NCBI RefSeq assembly: GCF_027912675.1
Contig: NZ_CP115757.1
Coordinates: 1-64,000 of the forward strand
Reading direction: 5' to 3'
DNA length: 64,000 nucleotides
DNA from: Paracoccus sp. SCSIO 75233
Lineage (GTDB): Bacteria > Pseudomonadota > Alphaproteobacteria > Rhodobacterales > Rhodobacteraceae
Shown here: positions 57,131-64,000 of the stretch, in pieces
Layout: each line of letters starts with the position of its first letter
Numbering within the stretch: the first letter of the stretch is position 1
Program-made: the position numbers and the translations under genes
Notes under the pieces: generated by a model
Databases searched by the model: none
Seen by the model: only the letters and a program-made list of their open reading frames with translations
Told to the model about the DNA's origin: nothing

Positions 57131-57508
57131 ATGTCGTCTGAAACCGACATTCTGCTGGTCGAGGATGAGGCCAATATCGCTGCGGCGGTCGAGTTCATTC
57201 TGTCCCGCGACGGCTGGCAGATCGCCCATTGGCCGGAGGGGGGCGAGGCGATGGCCCGCGTGCGGGAACTGCGCCCGAAGCTGGTGATCCTCGATGTGAT
57301 GCTGCCGACCCGGTCGGGGCTTGAGATATTGCAGGCGCTGCGGGCGGACCCGTCGCTGGCCAAAACCCCGGTGCTGCTTCTGACCGCACGCGGCACGACA
57401 GGCCGGACCGGGATTGAGCCTTGCGCGGCTGACCGGGTGCTCGCGAAGCCTTTCGACAATGCCGAACTGCGCCGGATCGTCGCCGATATGCTGGGCCTGC
57501 CGCGATGA
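57131..57508 (+). CDS. Single-domain response regulator (receiver only)
   Basis: CheY-like receiver of 125 residues with no output domain. The phosphorylation site is Asp55 in LVILDVMLPTRSG; the acidic pocket is EDE (residues 11-13), and the conserved Lys105 is in VLAKPF. The start MSSETDILLVEDE follows GGAGGAACGGC. It is 44 bases after the XRE gene and its stop overlaps the next start. It is probably the target of the downstream symporter-kinase, working by protein contact, not DNA binding (inference). Confidence 0.9.
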   Translation: MSSETDILLVEDEANIAAAVEFILSRDGWQIAHWPEGGEAMARVRELRPKLVILDVMLPTRSGLEILQALRADPSLAKTPVLLLTARGTTGRTGIEPCAADRVLAKPFDNAELRRIVADMLGLPR

Positions 57509-57768
57509 GCCTGCCACCCGACCGCCCGATATTTCTGGAACGCACTGCCTATCGCCGCCGCCGGTTGGAGGACGCGGCGCGGCTGTTGCCTATCTTTGCC
57601 GTGTTGGCGGTGCTGGTGCCGGTCTGGCTGCTGCCTGTGACCGTCTCGGGGGCCGGGGGAATGGTCTGGCTGTTCTCGCTTTGGCTGGCGATTATTGTCA
57701 TGTCGGCCATCATTCACCGGCTGCTGGCGAAAGCGCCCGGCCAGAAGGCACCGCCGGATGAGCTTTGA
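57505..57768 (+). CDS. Small two-helix membrane protein beside the symporter-kinase
   Basis: Protein of 87 residues with a basic N-terminus (FLERTAYRRRRLEDAARLL) and two hydrophobic segments (LLPIFAVLAVLVPVWLLPVTV and MVWLFSLWLAIIVMSAII). It overlaps both neighbours: four bases with the receiver gene and eleven with the symporter-kinase. The size and layout recall the small DUF485/DUF4212-type subunits that accompany SSS-family symporters such as acetate permease, so it may be the transporter-side partner of the kinase. The role is inferred from position and shape, not sequence identity. Confidence 0.7.
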   Translation: MSLPPDRPIFLERTAYRRRRLEDAARLLPIFAVLAVLVPVWLLPVTVSGAGGMVWLFSLWLAIIVMSAIIHRLLAKAPGQKAPPDEL

Positions 57769-60403
57769 CGCGCTCGCGGTCGCGGCGCTTCTTTATGTCG
57801 GGTTCCTGTTTGCAGTCGCATGGGCGGCAGACCGGGCAGCGGCACGAGGGCGCACGGGATGGACCGACAGCCCGATCATCTTCACCCTGTCGTTGTCCGT
57901 CTATTGCACGGCATGGACGTTTTACGGCGCGGTCGGCTATGCCAGCAGGTCGGGGCTGGAATTCGCCACGATCTATCTGGGTCCGACGCTGGTTCTGGCG
58001 GGAAGCTGGTGGGGTTTGCGGCGACTGGTGCAGGTCGCACGGATGCATCGTGTCACCTCGGTCGCCGACCTGATCTCGGCGCGCTATGGCAAATCCAACA
58101 CGCTGGCGGCGCTGATCACGCTGATCGCCCTGATCGCCGCGACGCCCTATCTAGCGCTTCAGCTTCAGTCCATCTCGCTGTCCTTCGCGGCGTTCGGGTC
58201 CGGGGACGTGCTGCCCGGGCCGCTGGATATGTGGGTGACGCTTGGGCTGGCGGGGTTTGCGATCCTGTTCGGGACGCGGAACCTCGCTGCGGATGAGCGC
58301 CATCACGGTGTCGTCATGGCGATTGCGGTTGAGGCGGTTGTGAAGCTGCTGGCGTTCATCGCGCTCGGCGTTTGGGTTGTCTGGGGGCTGGCGGATGGGC
58401 CGGTTGACGTTCTGGCACGCATCGCCGCGCGTGCAGCCGCGCCCGATGCTGCCGGGTGGATGCTGCGGCCCGACCGCTGGACGGCGCTGATCATGGTCTC
58501 TGCCGCTGCCGTCCTGACCCTGCCACGCATGTTTCAGGTGCTGGTGATCGAGCCTGCGGACGAAAAACCGCTCGCCTCCGCCGCGTGGGCGTTTCCGACC
58601 TATCTAATGGTGATGTCGCTTTTCGTGCTGCCAATTGCGGTCATCGGGCGTGAGTTGCTGCCGCCGGATATTTCGCCCGATCTCTATGTGCTGCATCTGC
58701 CCTTGTCGCAGGGGCGGGACAGCCTCGCCTTGCTGGTTTTCCTTGGCGGGCTGAGTTCCGCGACCTCGATGGTCATCATCAGTGCAATTGCGCTGGCGAC
58801 GATGATCTCGAACCACTGGCTGGTGCCGTTTCTGCTGCGGCTTCGACGGCGGGAGACGGATGATATGGCGCAGGCCGATCTGCGCGGGCCGCTGATCGCC
58901 TCCCGCCGGATCGCCATTCTTGTGGTTATCGGGCTGGGCGCGGCCTACCGATCCTCGGGCGGCGGTCAGGCGCTTGCCACAATGGGGACGGTGGCCTTCG
59001 TCGGCGTCGCGCAGCTTCTGCCCGCGATGCTGGGCGGGCTGGTCTGGCGTGGTGCGACGCGGATAGGGGCGTATGCCGGGATTGTCGCGGGTGCTGCCGT
59101 CTGGCTGGTGCTGGTGTTTCTGCCGTCGCTTGGTGTGCTGCCGACCGCCTCCTTCGGATCGGTTGACCCTCTGGCAGCGGCGATTTTCATTTCGCTTGGC
59201 CTGAACATCACGCTTTTCACCTGCGTGTCGCTGCTGACGCTGCCCGACCCGGAGGAGCGGTTGCAGGGGTTGTCCTTCGTTCATGTCGTCTCGCCCGAAA
59301 CCGCTGCCCTGTCGCATGGCCCGCGTGGCAACAGCGCCGCCCGGGCGGAGGCGCTTCTGGCGCTCGCCCGTCGCGTGTGGGGCGGGGAGGAGGCGTTGCG
59401 GCTGTTCCGGGCAGAGGCCGAACGACAGGGCAAATCCGGCTTCCTCCCCGATGTCAGCACCGGCTTCCTGTCGCGGCTGGAACGCAGGCTGGCCAGCGCC
59501 GTCGGCTCTGCCACGGCGCATGCGATGCTGGCCCAGTTTGCCGGGCAGCGCCCGACCACAATGGCCGAGCTGATGGCCGTCGCTGGCGAAGCGCAGCGGG
59601 CCAAGGCACAGGCGCGGCAACTCAAGGACGACACCGATGAGCTGTCCCGAACCGCGCGCCGACTGCGTGAGGCGAATGACCGGCTGACTACATTGTCGAA
59701 ACAGAAGGACGCGTTTCTGGGCCAGATCAGTCACGAATTGCGTACACCGATGACCTCGGTCCGGGCGTTTTCGGAATTGCTGAAGCTGCCCGATATTTCC
59801 GATGAGGAGCGCGCCCGTTTCGCCGGCATTATCCATGATGAGGCAACGCGGCTGACCCGGCTGCTGGACGATCTGCTCGATCTGTCGGTGCTGGAAAGCG
59901 GGCGTGGGACGCTCTCGCCATCGGTCACCAATCTGCATGACCTGATCTCGCGCGCGATCGAGGCCAGCTCGGCGACCGGTAATGCGCGTGATTTGACGAT
60001 AGATCGCGATATCCCGTCCGAGCATCTGATGGTGATTACCGATGCCGACCGGCTTTTGCAGGTGCTCATCAACCTGATCGGCAATGCGCGGAAATACTGC
60101 GTGGCGGAGCGCCCCATCCTGACCATCCGCGTCAGGCGGATGCCGTCCGTGACCCGGATCGACGTCATGGATAATGGCGAAGGTATCCCTGCGGACAAGC
60201 AGGATCTGGTGTTCGAGAAATTTTCCCGCCTCAATGATCCTGCACGGGCTGGCGGGGCGGGGCTGGGGCTGGCGATTTCGCGTGAGGTGATGACGGCGCT
60301 TGGTGGCTCGATCACCTACCTGCCGGGGCAGGACGGGGCTGCGTTCCGGCTGGAACTGCCGCTGCGCCCGCCGGGGTTTTCAGGCGCCGAAACGCGCGCG
60401 TAA
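57758..60403 (+). CDS. Sodium/solute symporter-like sensor histidine kinase (CbrA type)
   Basis: Membrane sensor of 881 residues. The N-terminal half (to about residue 500) is a multi-helix SSS-family symporter domain (SVYCTAWTFYGAVGYASRSG; RVTSVADLISARYGKS). It is followed by a coiled-coil/linker and a complete kinase: H-box QISHELRTPMTSVRAFSELL with His659, N-box LINLIGNARKYC, G1 VMDNGEGIPADK and G2 GAGLGLAISREV. Such proteins (CbrA, CrbS) use the symporter domain for input; some respond to acetate or amino acids. Its cognate receiver lies two genes upstream. Confidence 0.9.
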   Translation: MSFDALAVAALLYVGFLFAVAWAADRAAARGRTGWTDSPIIFTLSLSVYCTAWTFYGAVGYASRSGLEFATIYLGPTLVLAGSWWGLRRLVQVARMHRVTSVADLISARYGKSNTLAALITLIALIAATPYLALQLQSISLSFAAFGSGDVLPGPLDMWVTLGLAGFAILFGTRNLAADERHHGVVMAIAVEAVVKLLAFIALGVWVVWGLADGPVDVLARIAARAAAPDAAGWMLRPDRWTALIMVSAAAVLTLPRMFQVLVIEPADEKPLASAAWAFPTYLMVMSLFVLPIAVIGRELLPPDISPDLYVLHLPLSQGRDSLALLVFLGGLSSATSMVIISAIALATMISNHWLVPFLLRLRRRETDDMAQADLRGPLIASRRIAILVVIGLGAAYRSSGGGQALATMGTVAFVGVAQLLPAMLGGLVWRGATRIGAYAGIVAGAAVWLVLVFLPSLGVLPTASFGSVDPLAAAIFISLGLNITLFTCVSLLTLPDPEERLQGLSFVHVVSPETAALSHGPRGNSAARAEALLALARRVWGGEEALRLFRAEAERQGKSGFLPDVSTGFLSRLERRLASAVGSATAHAMLAQFAGQRPTTMAELMAVAGEAQRAKAQARQLKDDTDELSRTARRLREANDRLTTLSKQKDAFLGQISHELRTPMTSVRAFSELLKLPDISDEERARFAGIIHDEATRLTRLLDDLLDLSVLESGRGTLSPSVTNLHDLISRAIEASSATGNARDLTIDRDIPSEHLMVITDADRLLQVLINLIGNARKYCVAERPILTIRVRRMPSVTRIDVMDNGEGIPADKQDLVFEKFSRLNDPARAGGAGLGLAISREVMTALGGSITYLPGQDGAAFRLELPLRPPGFSGAETRA

Positions 60404-60462
60404 ACCAAACTGCAACGGCTCCGTGACAATCTGCGGCAGAGCGGAAACGATTCGGGTCAGGC

Positions 60463-61689
60463 ATGGTAAAAGCGGCGATCAGTGAAGCGCCAGAACATGC
60501 GGTGTCGCCTATGGGCGAGGCGACAGGGGTGCTGCGGCAATATCTGGCGCGTGTGAAATCCCGTGCCGCGGATATCTCCCCGCCGGTGATCGTGCCCCGG
60601 CAGACGCCGGACAGGGCGGCGGCAATTGCCGTTGGTCGCGCGGCGCAGCGGGCCTGCAGAATGCCGGTCCTGCCGACGGCGGTGCGGATCGGTCAATCCA
60701 CGCTGGCCGAAATGCCGGAGCTTCTGCCCGATGCGCCCCTGATCCTTGTTGTCGAGGACCAGCACGGCGCGCTCGGCGTGGTTGCGCTTTGCGGTGCCCT
60801 GCTGGCGTCGGTAATCGAAAGCCAGTCTTTGGGCCGGGTTCTGCCACATCCTCCGCGAATACGTCGGGCGACGCGGACAGATGCTTCGATCTGTGCCGAT
60901 TTCGTCAATATCCTGTTGGCTGAATTATCGACGGAAATGACCGCGAATGGCGGGGATCAGACGCTCGGCAGGTTTCGTTTCGCCAGCTTTCTGGAGGATG
61001 CGCGACCGCTTGAACTGATGCTTGAGGATATCGGCTACAGAACCATCCGTGTGGCGTTTCGCGCCGGTGAGGGCGGCGTGCGGGATTGCGCGCTGACGTG
61101 TTTTCTGCCCGGCGGATGCGACGTCCCGCCACCACAAAGGCCGCATGCAAGCGACGAACTCCGGCACGGCGATCAACCAAGCCTTGTAACGGGAACCCTC
61201 GCCCGGGCTGTCAGGTCGGCACCGATCACGCTGCGTGCCGTTCTGTGCCGGCGGCGCATTCCGTTGCGTGAGTTGAAGCAGGTGAAACCGGGTTCGCTGA
61301 TATCGCTGCCACGCGATGCGATTGATCTGCTCAGCCTCGAAACAGCGTCCGGTATGCCGGTATTACGGGGACGTCTGGGGAAATTGCATGGCAGCCACGC
61401 GATGCGTATCCGCGCCGTGGGCGATGTCGGTGCGACAACCATGCCGGATGCCTCGGATATGGTCGGCAGCGGCGCGAACCTGTTCGAGGAAAGCCTGATT
61501 GCAGACGACTTCCCGGATACGGAAACCGCTGAGCCGCCCATCGGTGATCTCGATCATGACGATTCGTTCCGCAACGGGGATGCGCAAGGGAGTTCCGCAG
61601 CTGCGCAAATGGACGCTGAGCCGGCACCGGGGGCCGCCGAAGATCGGGGCGAAGTCATTGGATTACCGCTGAACATCCTTGCCGATTGA
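60463..61689 (+). CDS. FliM/FliN-like flagellar motor switch protein
   Basis: Protein of 408 residues. The C-terminal third contains a SpoA (FliM/FliN C-terminal) domain, residues about 250-325 (ITLRAVLCRRRIPLRELKQVKPGSLISLPRDAIDLLSLE, then GKLHGSHAMRIRAV), and the middle resembles a FliM-type phosphatase-like fold. A FliM N-terminal CheY-binding EIDALL motif is not visible. An acidic tail of about 80 residues follows the SpoA domain. It lies far from the flagellar genes at 14-20 kb, 59 bases after the symporter-kinase. It is probably a divergent switch (C-ring) component (inference). Confidence 0.7.
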   Translation: MVKAAISEAPEHAVSPMGEATGVLRQYLARVKSRAADISPPVIVPRQTPDRAAAIAVGRAAQRACRMPVLPTAVRIGQSTLAEMPELLPDAPLILVVEDQHGALGVVALCGALLASVIESQSLGRVLPHPPRIRRATRTDASICADFVNILLAELSTEMTANGGDQTLGRFRFASFLEDARPLELMLEDIGYRTIRVAFRAGEGGVRDCALTCFLPGGCDVPPPQRPHASDELRHGDQPSLVTGTLARAVRSAPITLRAVLCRRRIPLRELKQVKPGSLISLPRDAIDLLSLETASGMPVLRGRLGKLHGSHAMRIRAVGDVGATTMPDASDMVGSGANLFEESLIADDFPDTETAEPPIGDLDHDDSFRNGDAQGSSAAAQMDAEPAPGAAEDRGEVIGLPLNILAD

Positions 61690-61886
61690 CCCGAGAATCG
61701 CAGCCGGTCAGTTTTGCGTTGCAAGCTGGCAGGGCGGCATCGGACAAGCCCGGCCAAGCGCGCTAGTTTTGTCACGCGAACGCCATAAAAAGCGGTCGAC
61801 CGTGCTTTTCCGCTTGAAAACCAACTGTCCCGGACGCATCTAACCATCGCCTGCGCCGAAGAAAGGCGCGCTACCAAGGAGTGAAC

Positions 61887-62105
61887 ATGGCCAAGGAAGA
61901 AATGCTCGAATTTCCCGGCGTCGTGAAGGAACTCCTGCCTAATGCGACATTTCGGGTCGAGCTGGAAAACGGCCATGAAATCATCGCGCATATGGCAGGA
62001 AAGATGCGGAAAAACCGTATCCGTGTCCTCGCCGGCGACAAGGTTCAGGTGGAAATGAACACCTATGATCTGACCAAGGGGCGGATCAACTACCGCTTCA
62101 AGTGA
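61887..62105 (+). CDS. infA: Translation initiation factor IF-1
   Basis: IF-1 binds the ribosomal A site and aids start selection. The 72-residue OB-fold protein reads [20 protein letters not shown] and ends [18 protein letters not shown], fully canonical. AAGGAG precedes the ATG at 61887 by about five bases. It begins the infA-maf-RNase E/G-yacG group. Confidence 0.98.
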   Translation: MAKEEMLEFPGVVKELLPNATFRVELENGHEIIAHMAGKMRKNRIRVLAGDKVQVEMNTYDLTKGRINYRFK

Positions 62106-62195
62106 TCCGGCATGTGATGCCGGGTGCGGCCGATGTCGGGGGATGGCAATCGCCGTCCGCACGATCAGGCAGCTAGGGGCAGGGGCGAATTTGCG

Positions 62196-62798
62196 ATGAC
62201 CGAAATGCCGAAACCCCGGCTGATACTGGGATCGGCCAGCCCGCGCCGGTTGGAACTTCTCGCCCAGATCGGGGTGACGCCTGACGATGTGCGCCCCGCC
62301 GATATTGACGAAACCCCGCTTCGCGACGAGGTTCCCGGGGACTATGTGCTGCGCATGGCGTGTGAGAAGATGCGTGCGGTGCCATCGGGCGATGACGACA
62401 TCGTCCTGACTGCCGATACGGTTGTGACGGCGGGCAGGCGCATCCTCGGTAAGCCTGCGGATACGGCAGAAGCGGAAGCTTTTCTGCGGCTTTTGTCCGG
62501 GCGCAGGCATCGGGTCATGACGGCGGTTGCACTGCGCCGGGGCGAGCGCCAGTGGTCCCGTCTGGTGTCCAGCACGGTGAAGCTTCGTCTGCTGAGCGGG
62601 CGGGATATCGCGGACTACATTGCCTCCGATGAATGGCGGGGCAAGGCTGGCGGCTATGGCATTCAGGGCCGCGCGGGCGCATTTGTAAGCTGGATGAGCG
62701 GGTCCTATACCGCCGTGGTCGGGCTGCCGCTTGCCGAAACCGCGATACTCTTGCAGGCGGCGGAAGACAGCGGTCAGATTCAGGGGGAAGCAGTATGA
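62196..62798 (+). CDS. maf: Maf-family nucleotide pyrophosphatase
   Basis: Maf proteins hydrolyse non-canonical or modified nucleoside triphosphates to monophosphates, in nucleotide-pool cleaning and division control. The 200-residue protein has the family start [42 protein letters not shown] and the C-terminal [28 protein letters not shown]. The start is ATG at 62196; an upstream frame is unsupported. Its stop overlaps the RNase gene (ATGA). Confidence 0.93.
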   Translation: MTEMPKPRLILGSASPRRLELLAQIGVTPDDVRPADIDETPLRDEVPGDYVLRMACEKMRAVPSGDDDIVLTADTVVTAGRRILGKPADTAEAEAFLRLLSGRRHRVMTAVALRRGERQWSRLVSSTVKLRLLSGRDIADYIASDEWRGKAGGYGIQGRAGAFVSWMSGSYTAVVGLPLAETAILLQAAEDSGQIQGEAV

Positions 62799-63838
62799 AG
62801 GGCCGCCAGATTATTCTGGGCCAGTTCGGCGGGCGTGAGGCGGCCGTGATGATGGTCGACGGGCGTATCGATGAACTCGAAATCGATCCGGGTGAGTTGG
62901 TGCCTTTTGCCCCCGGCGCGATCCTGCGCGGGCGGGTGAACCGGCTGATGAAGGGTCAGGGCGGCGTGTTCGTCACGCTCCCCGATGGCCAAAGCGGCTA
63001 TCTGCGCGCCCGATCCGGCCTTGCTGAAGGCCAGTCTGTGCTGGTTCAGGTCAGCGGCGTCGCCGAACCCGGAAAGGCCATCCCGCTGAGTTCGAAGCTG
63101 CTGATCCGGGGCCGCTTCGCCATTGTCACGCCGGGGCGGCCCGGTGCGAATATCTCCCGCGCCATCAGGGATGCGGATCGGCGCAATGCCTTGCAGGCTT
63201 TGGGCGATGACGCGCTGCAGGGCCGGGATTCGGGTGCGATCCTGCGCAGCGCGGCGGAACACGCCGACGACGCCGAGATTGCCGAGGAACTGACAAGCTC
63301 CATCGCCATCGCCGACGCGATCTCGGCGGATATCAACGGTGCGCCGGAATTGTTGCTTGACGCGCCGGAGCCGTCCGAGACCGCATGGCGTGACTGGGCC
63401 GATCCGCCCCCGGATGCCGTTGAGGAATATGACGATGTTCTGCCCGACGATGTGCTCGACGCGATAAATGCGCTCTCCGATCCGCGCTTCAGCCTGCCGG
63501 GCGGGGCCTTCGCCGTCATCGAGCCGACCCGGGCGCTGGTTTCCGTGGACGTCAATACCGGCCCTGACGCATCGCCTGCCGCGTCGCTCAAGGCGAATAT
63601 CGCCGCGGCGCGTGACCTGCCGCGTCAGCTTCGTCTGCGCGGACTGGGTGGGCAGGTGGTCGTCGATTTCGCGCCGATCCCGAAGCGCGACCGCGGGACG
63701 CTGGAGCAGGAACTGAAAAAAGCCTTCCGCAGCGACGGCCCGGACACCGTGCTGTCGGGCTGGACCACGATGGGCCTGTATGAGCTGAGCCGCAAGCGCG
63801 ACCGGATCCCCCTGAGCCTGTTCATGGGGGATAGCTGA
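62795..63838 (+). CDS. Ribonuclease E/G family protein, short form
   Basis: RNase G-like endonuclease of 347 residues. An S1-type N-domain ([49 protein letters not shown]) precedes the catalytic region with both metal-binding Asp residues: D252 in SVDVNTG and D291 in [13 protein letters not shown]. It ends soon after [13 protein letters not shown], so it lacks the Zn-link cysteines and the long degradosome tail of RNase E. Such short versions are common in alphaproteobacteria. It begins in an ATGA overlap with maf and ends one base into yacG. Confidence 0.87.
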   Translation: MKGRQIILGQFGGREAAVMMVDGRIDELEIDPGELVPFAPGAILRGRVNRLMKGQGGVFVTLPDGQSGYLRARSGLAEGQSVLVQVSGVAEPGKAIPLSSKLLIRGRFAIVTPGRPGANISRAIRDADRRNALQALGDDALQGRDSGAILRSAAEHADDAEIAEELTSSIAIADAISADINGAPELLLDAPEPSETAWRDWADPPPDAVEEYDDVLPDDVLDAINALSDPRFSLPGGAFAVIEPTRALVSVDVNTGPDASPAASLKANIAAARDLPRQLRLRGLGGQVVVDFAPIPKRDRGTLEQELKKAFRSDGPDTVLSGWTTMGLYELSRKRDRIPLSLFMGDS

Positions 63839-63996
63839 TGTCCCGCTGCCCGATCTGCAACAAGCCGACCGCCGCCGCATATCGTCCGTTCTGTTCGAAA
63901 CGCTGCGCCGATGTCGATCTGGCACATTGGCTGCGCGGCGATTACGTCATCCCCGGTGAGCGCGCCGCACCGGAAGAAAGCAAAGACGATGAATGA
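63838..63996 (+). CDS. yacG: DNA gyrase inhibitor YacG
   Basis: YacG is a small zinc protein that binds GyrB and inhibits gyrase in vitro. The 52-residue product is [20 protein letters not shown] continuing [20 protein letters not shown]; the four cysteines of CPIC and CSKRC form the zinc site, and the DLxxWLxGxYxIPG signature is present. It ends just before the window end. Its start overlaps the RNase E/G stop by one base (TGATG), so it is translationally coupled. The maf-RNase E/G-yacG arrangement is common. Confidence 0.95.
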   Translation: MSRCPICNKPTAAAYRPFCSKRCADVDLAHWLRGDYVIPGERAAPEESKDDE

Positions 63997-64000
63997 CGTT

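Noticed and set aside
58604..60025. Leftward frame opposite the symporter-kinase
   Set aside because: The kinase motifs are complete on the plus strand; this is a shadow frame.

Overview
The window reads as chromosomal DNA of a high-GC alphaproteobacterium of the Rhodobacteraceae (Paracoccus/Rhodobacter type). The evidence is GC-rich coding sequence, a dnaA-dnaN-recF-gyrB block at the left edge (so the sequence was probably rotated to start at dnaA), the flagellin regulators FlaF and FlbT, a DUF4167 protein after prfA-prmC, a type II lumazine synthase behind an FMN riboswitch, a BrkB/YihY protein, and a sodium-symporter-like histidine kinase. The assignment comes from gene content only; no rRNA is present.

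Layout. 0-7.4 kb: replication and topology genes, then an Omp25-type outer-membrane protein. 7.4-14 kb: a YafY-type regulator divergent from a GST, a DMT exporter, HU, AMP nucleosidase, a luciferase-like oxidoreductase and an epimerase. 14-20 kb: a small detached flagellar module (fliK-flgD leftward; a rod-binding-like gene, an FlgN-like gene and fliC-flaF-flbT-DUF1217 rightward), of lower GC around 14.7-17 kb. 20-23.5 kb: carB, followed by five hairpin (REP-like) repeats and an orphan BrnA-like gene. 24.5-28.3 kb: riboswitch-ribH, an Fsr-type MFS pump, a DsbA-like thioredoxin and an orphan TRAP binding protein. 28.6-36.2 kb: glnB-glnA, trigger factor directly behind tRNA-Leu, nnrD, YihY and rpsF-rpsR-rplI. 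36.4-42 kb: cytochrome c peroxidase, agmatinase, an AT-rich foreign-looking gene, prfA-prmC and DUF4167. 42-50 kb: a leftward operon lptF-lptG-lptD-surA-pdxA-rsmA with overlapping or nearly touching genes. 50-55.8 kb: pepA-holC, an aspartic protease with marC, then tatABC with a DUF815 ATPase. 55.8-60.4 kb: a sensory cluster (XRE regulator, lone receiver, two-helix membrane protein, symporter-kinase). 60.4-64 kb: a FliM/FliN-like switch protein, then infA-maf-RNase E/G-yacG.

Most of the window is core housekeeping. The least ordinary part is the 55.8-60.4 kb sensory cluster. Its DNA-binding protein carries, in mid-sequence, a stretch that aligns with the phospho-acceptor (DHp) helices of the histidine kinase encoded three genes downstream, including a histidine at the equivalent position. 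If real, this would be a DNA-binding regulator with a built-in phosphotransfer or dimerisation module, working with a membrane symporter-kinase and a lone receiver. Other items worth checking are the tRNA-Leu/tig arrangement, the paired hairpin repeats after carB, the stripped-down flagellar genes and the AT-rich insert before prfA.
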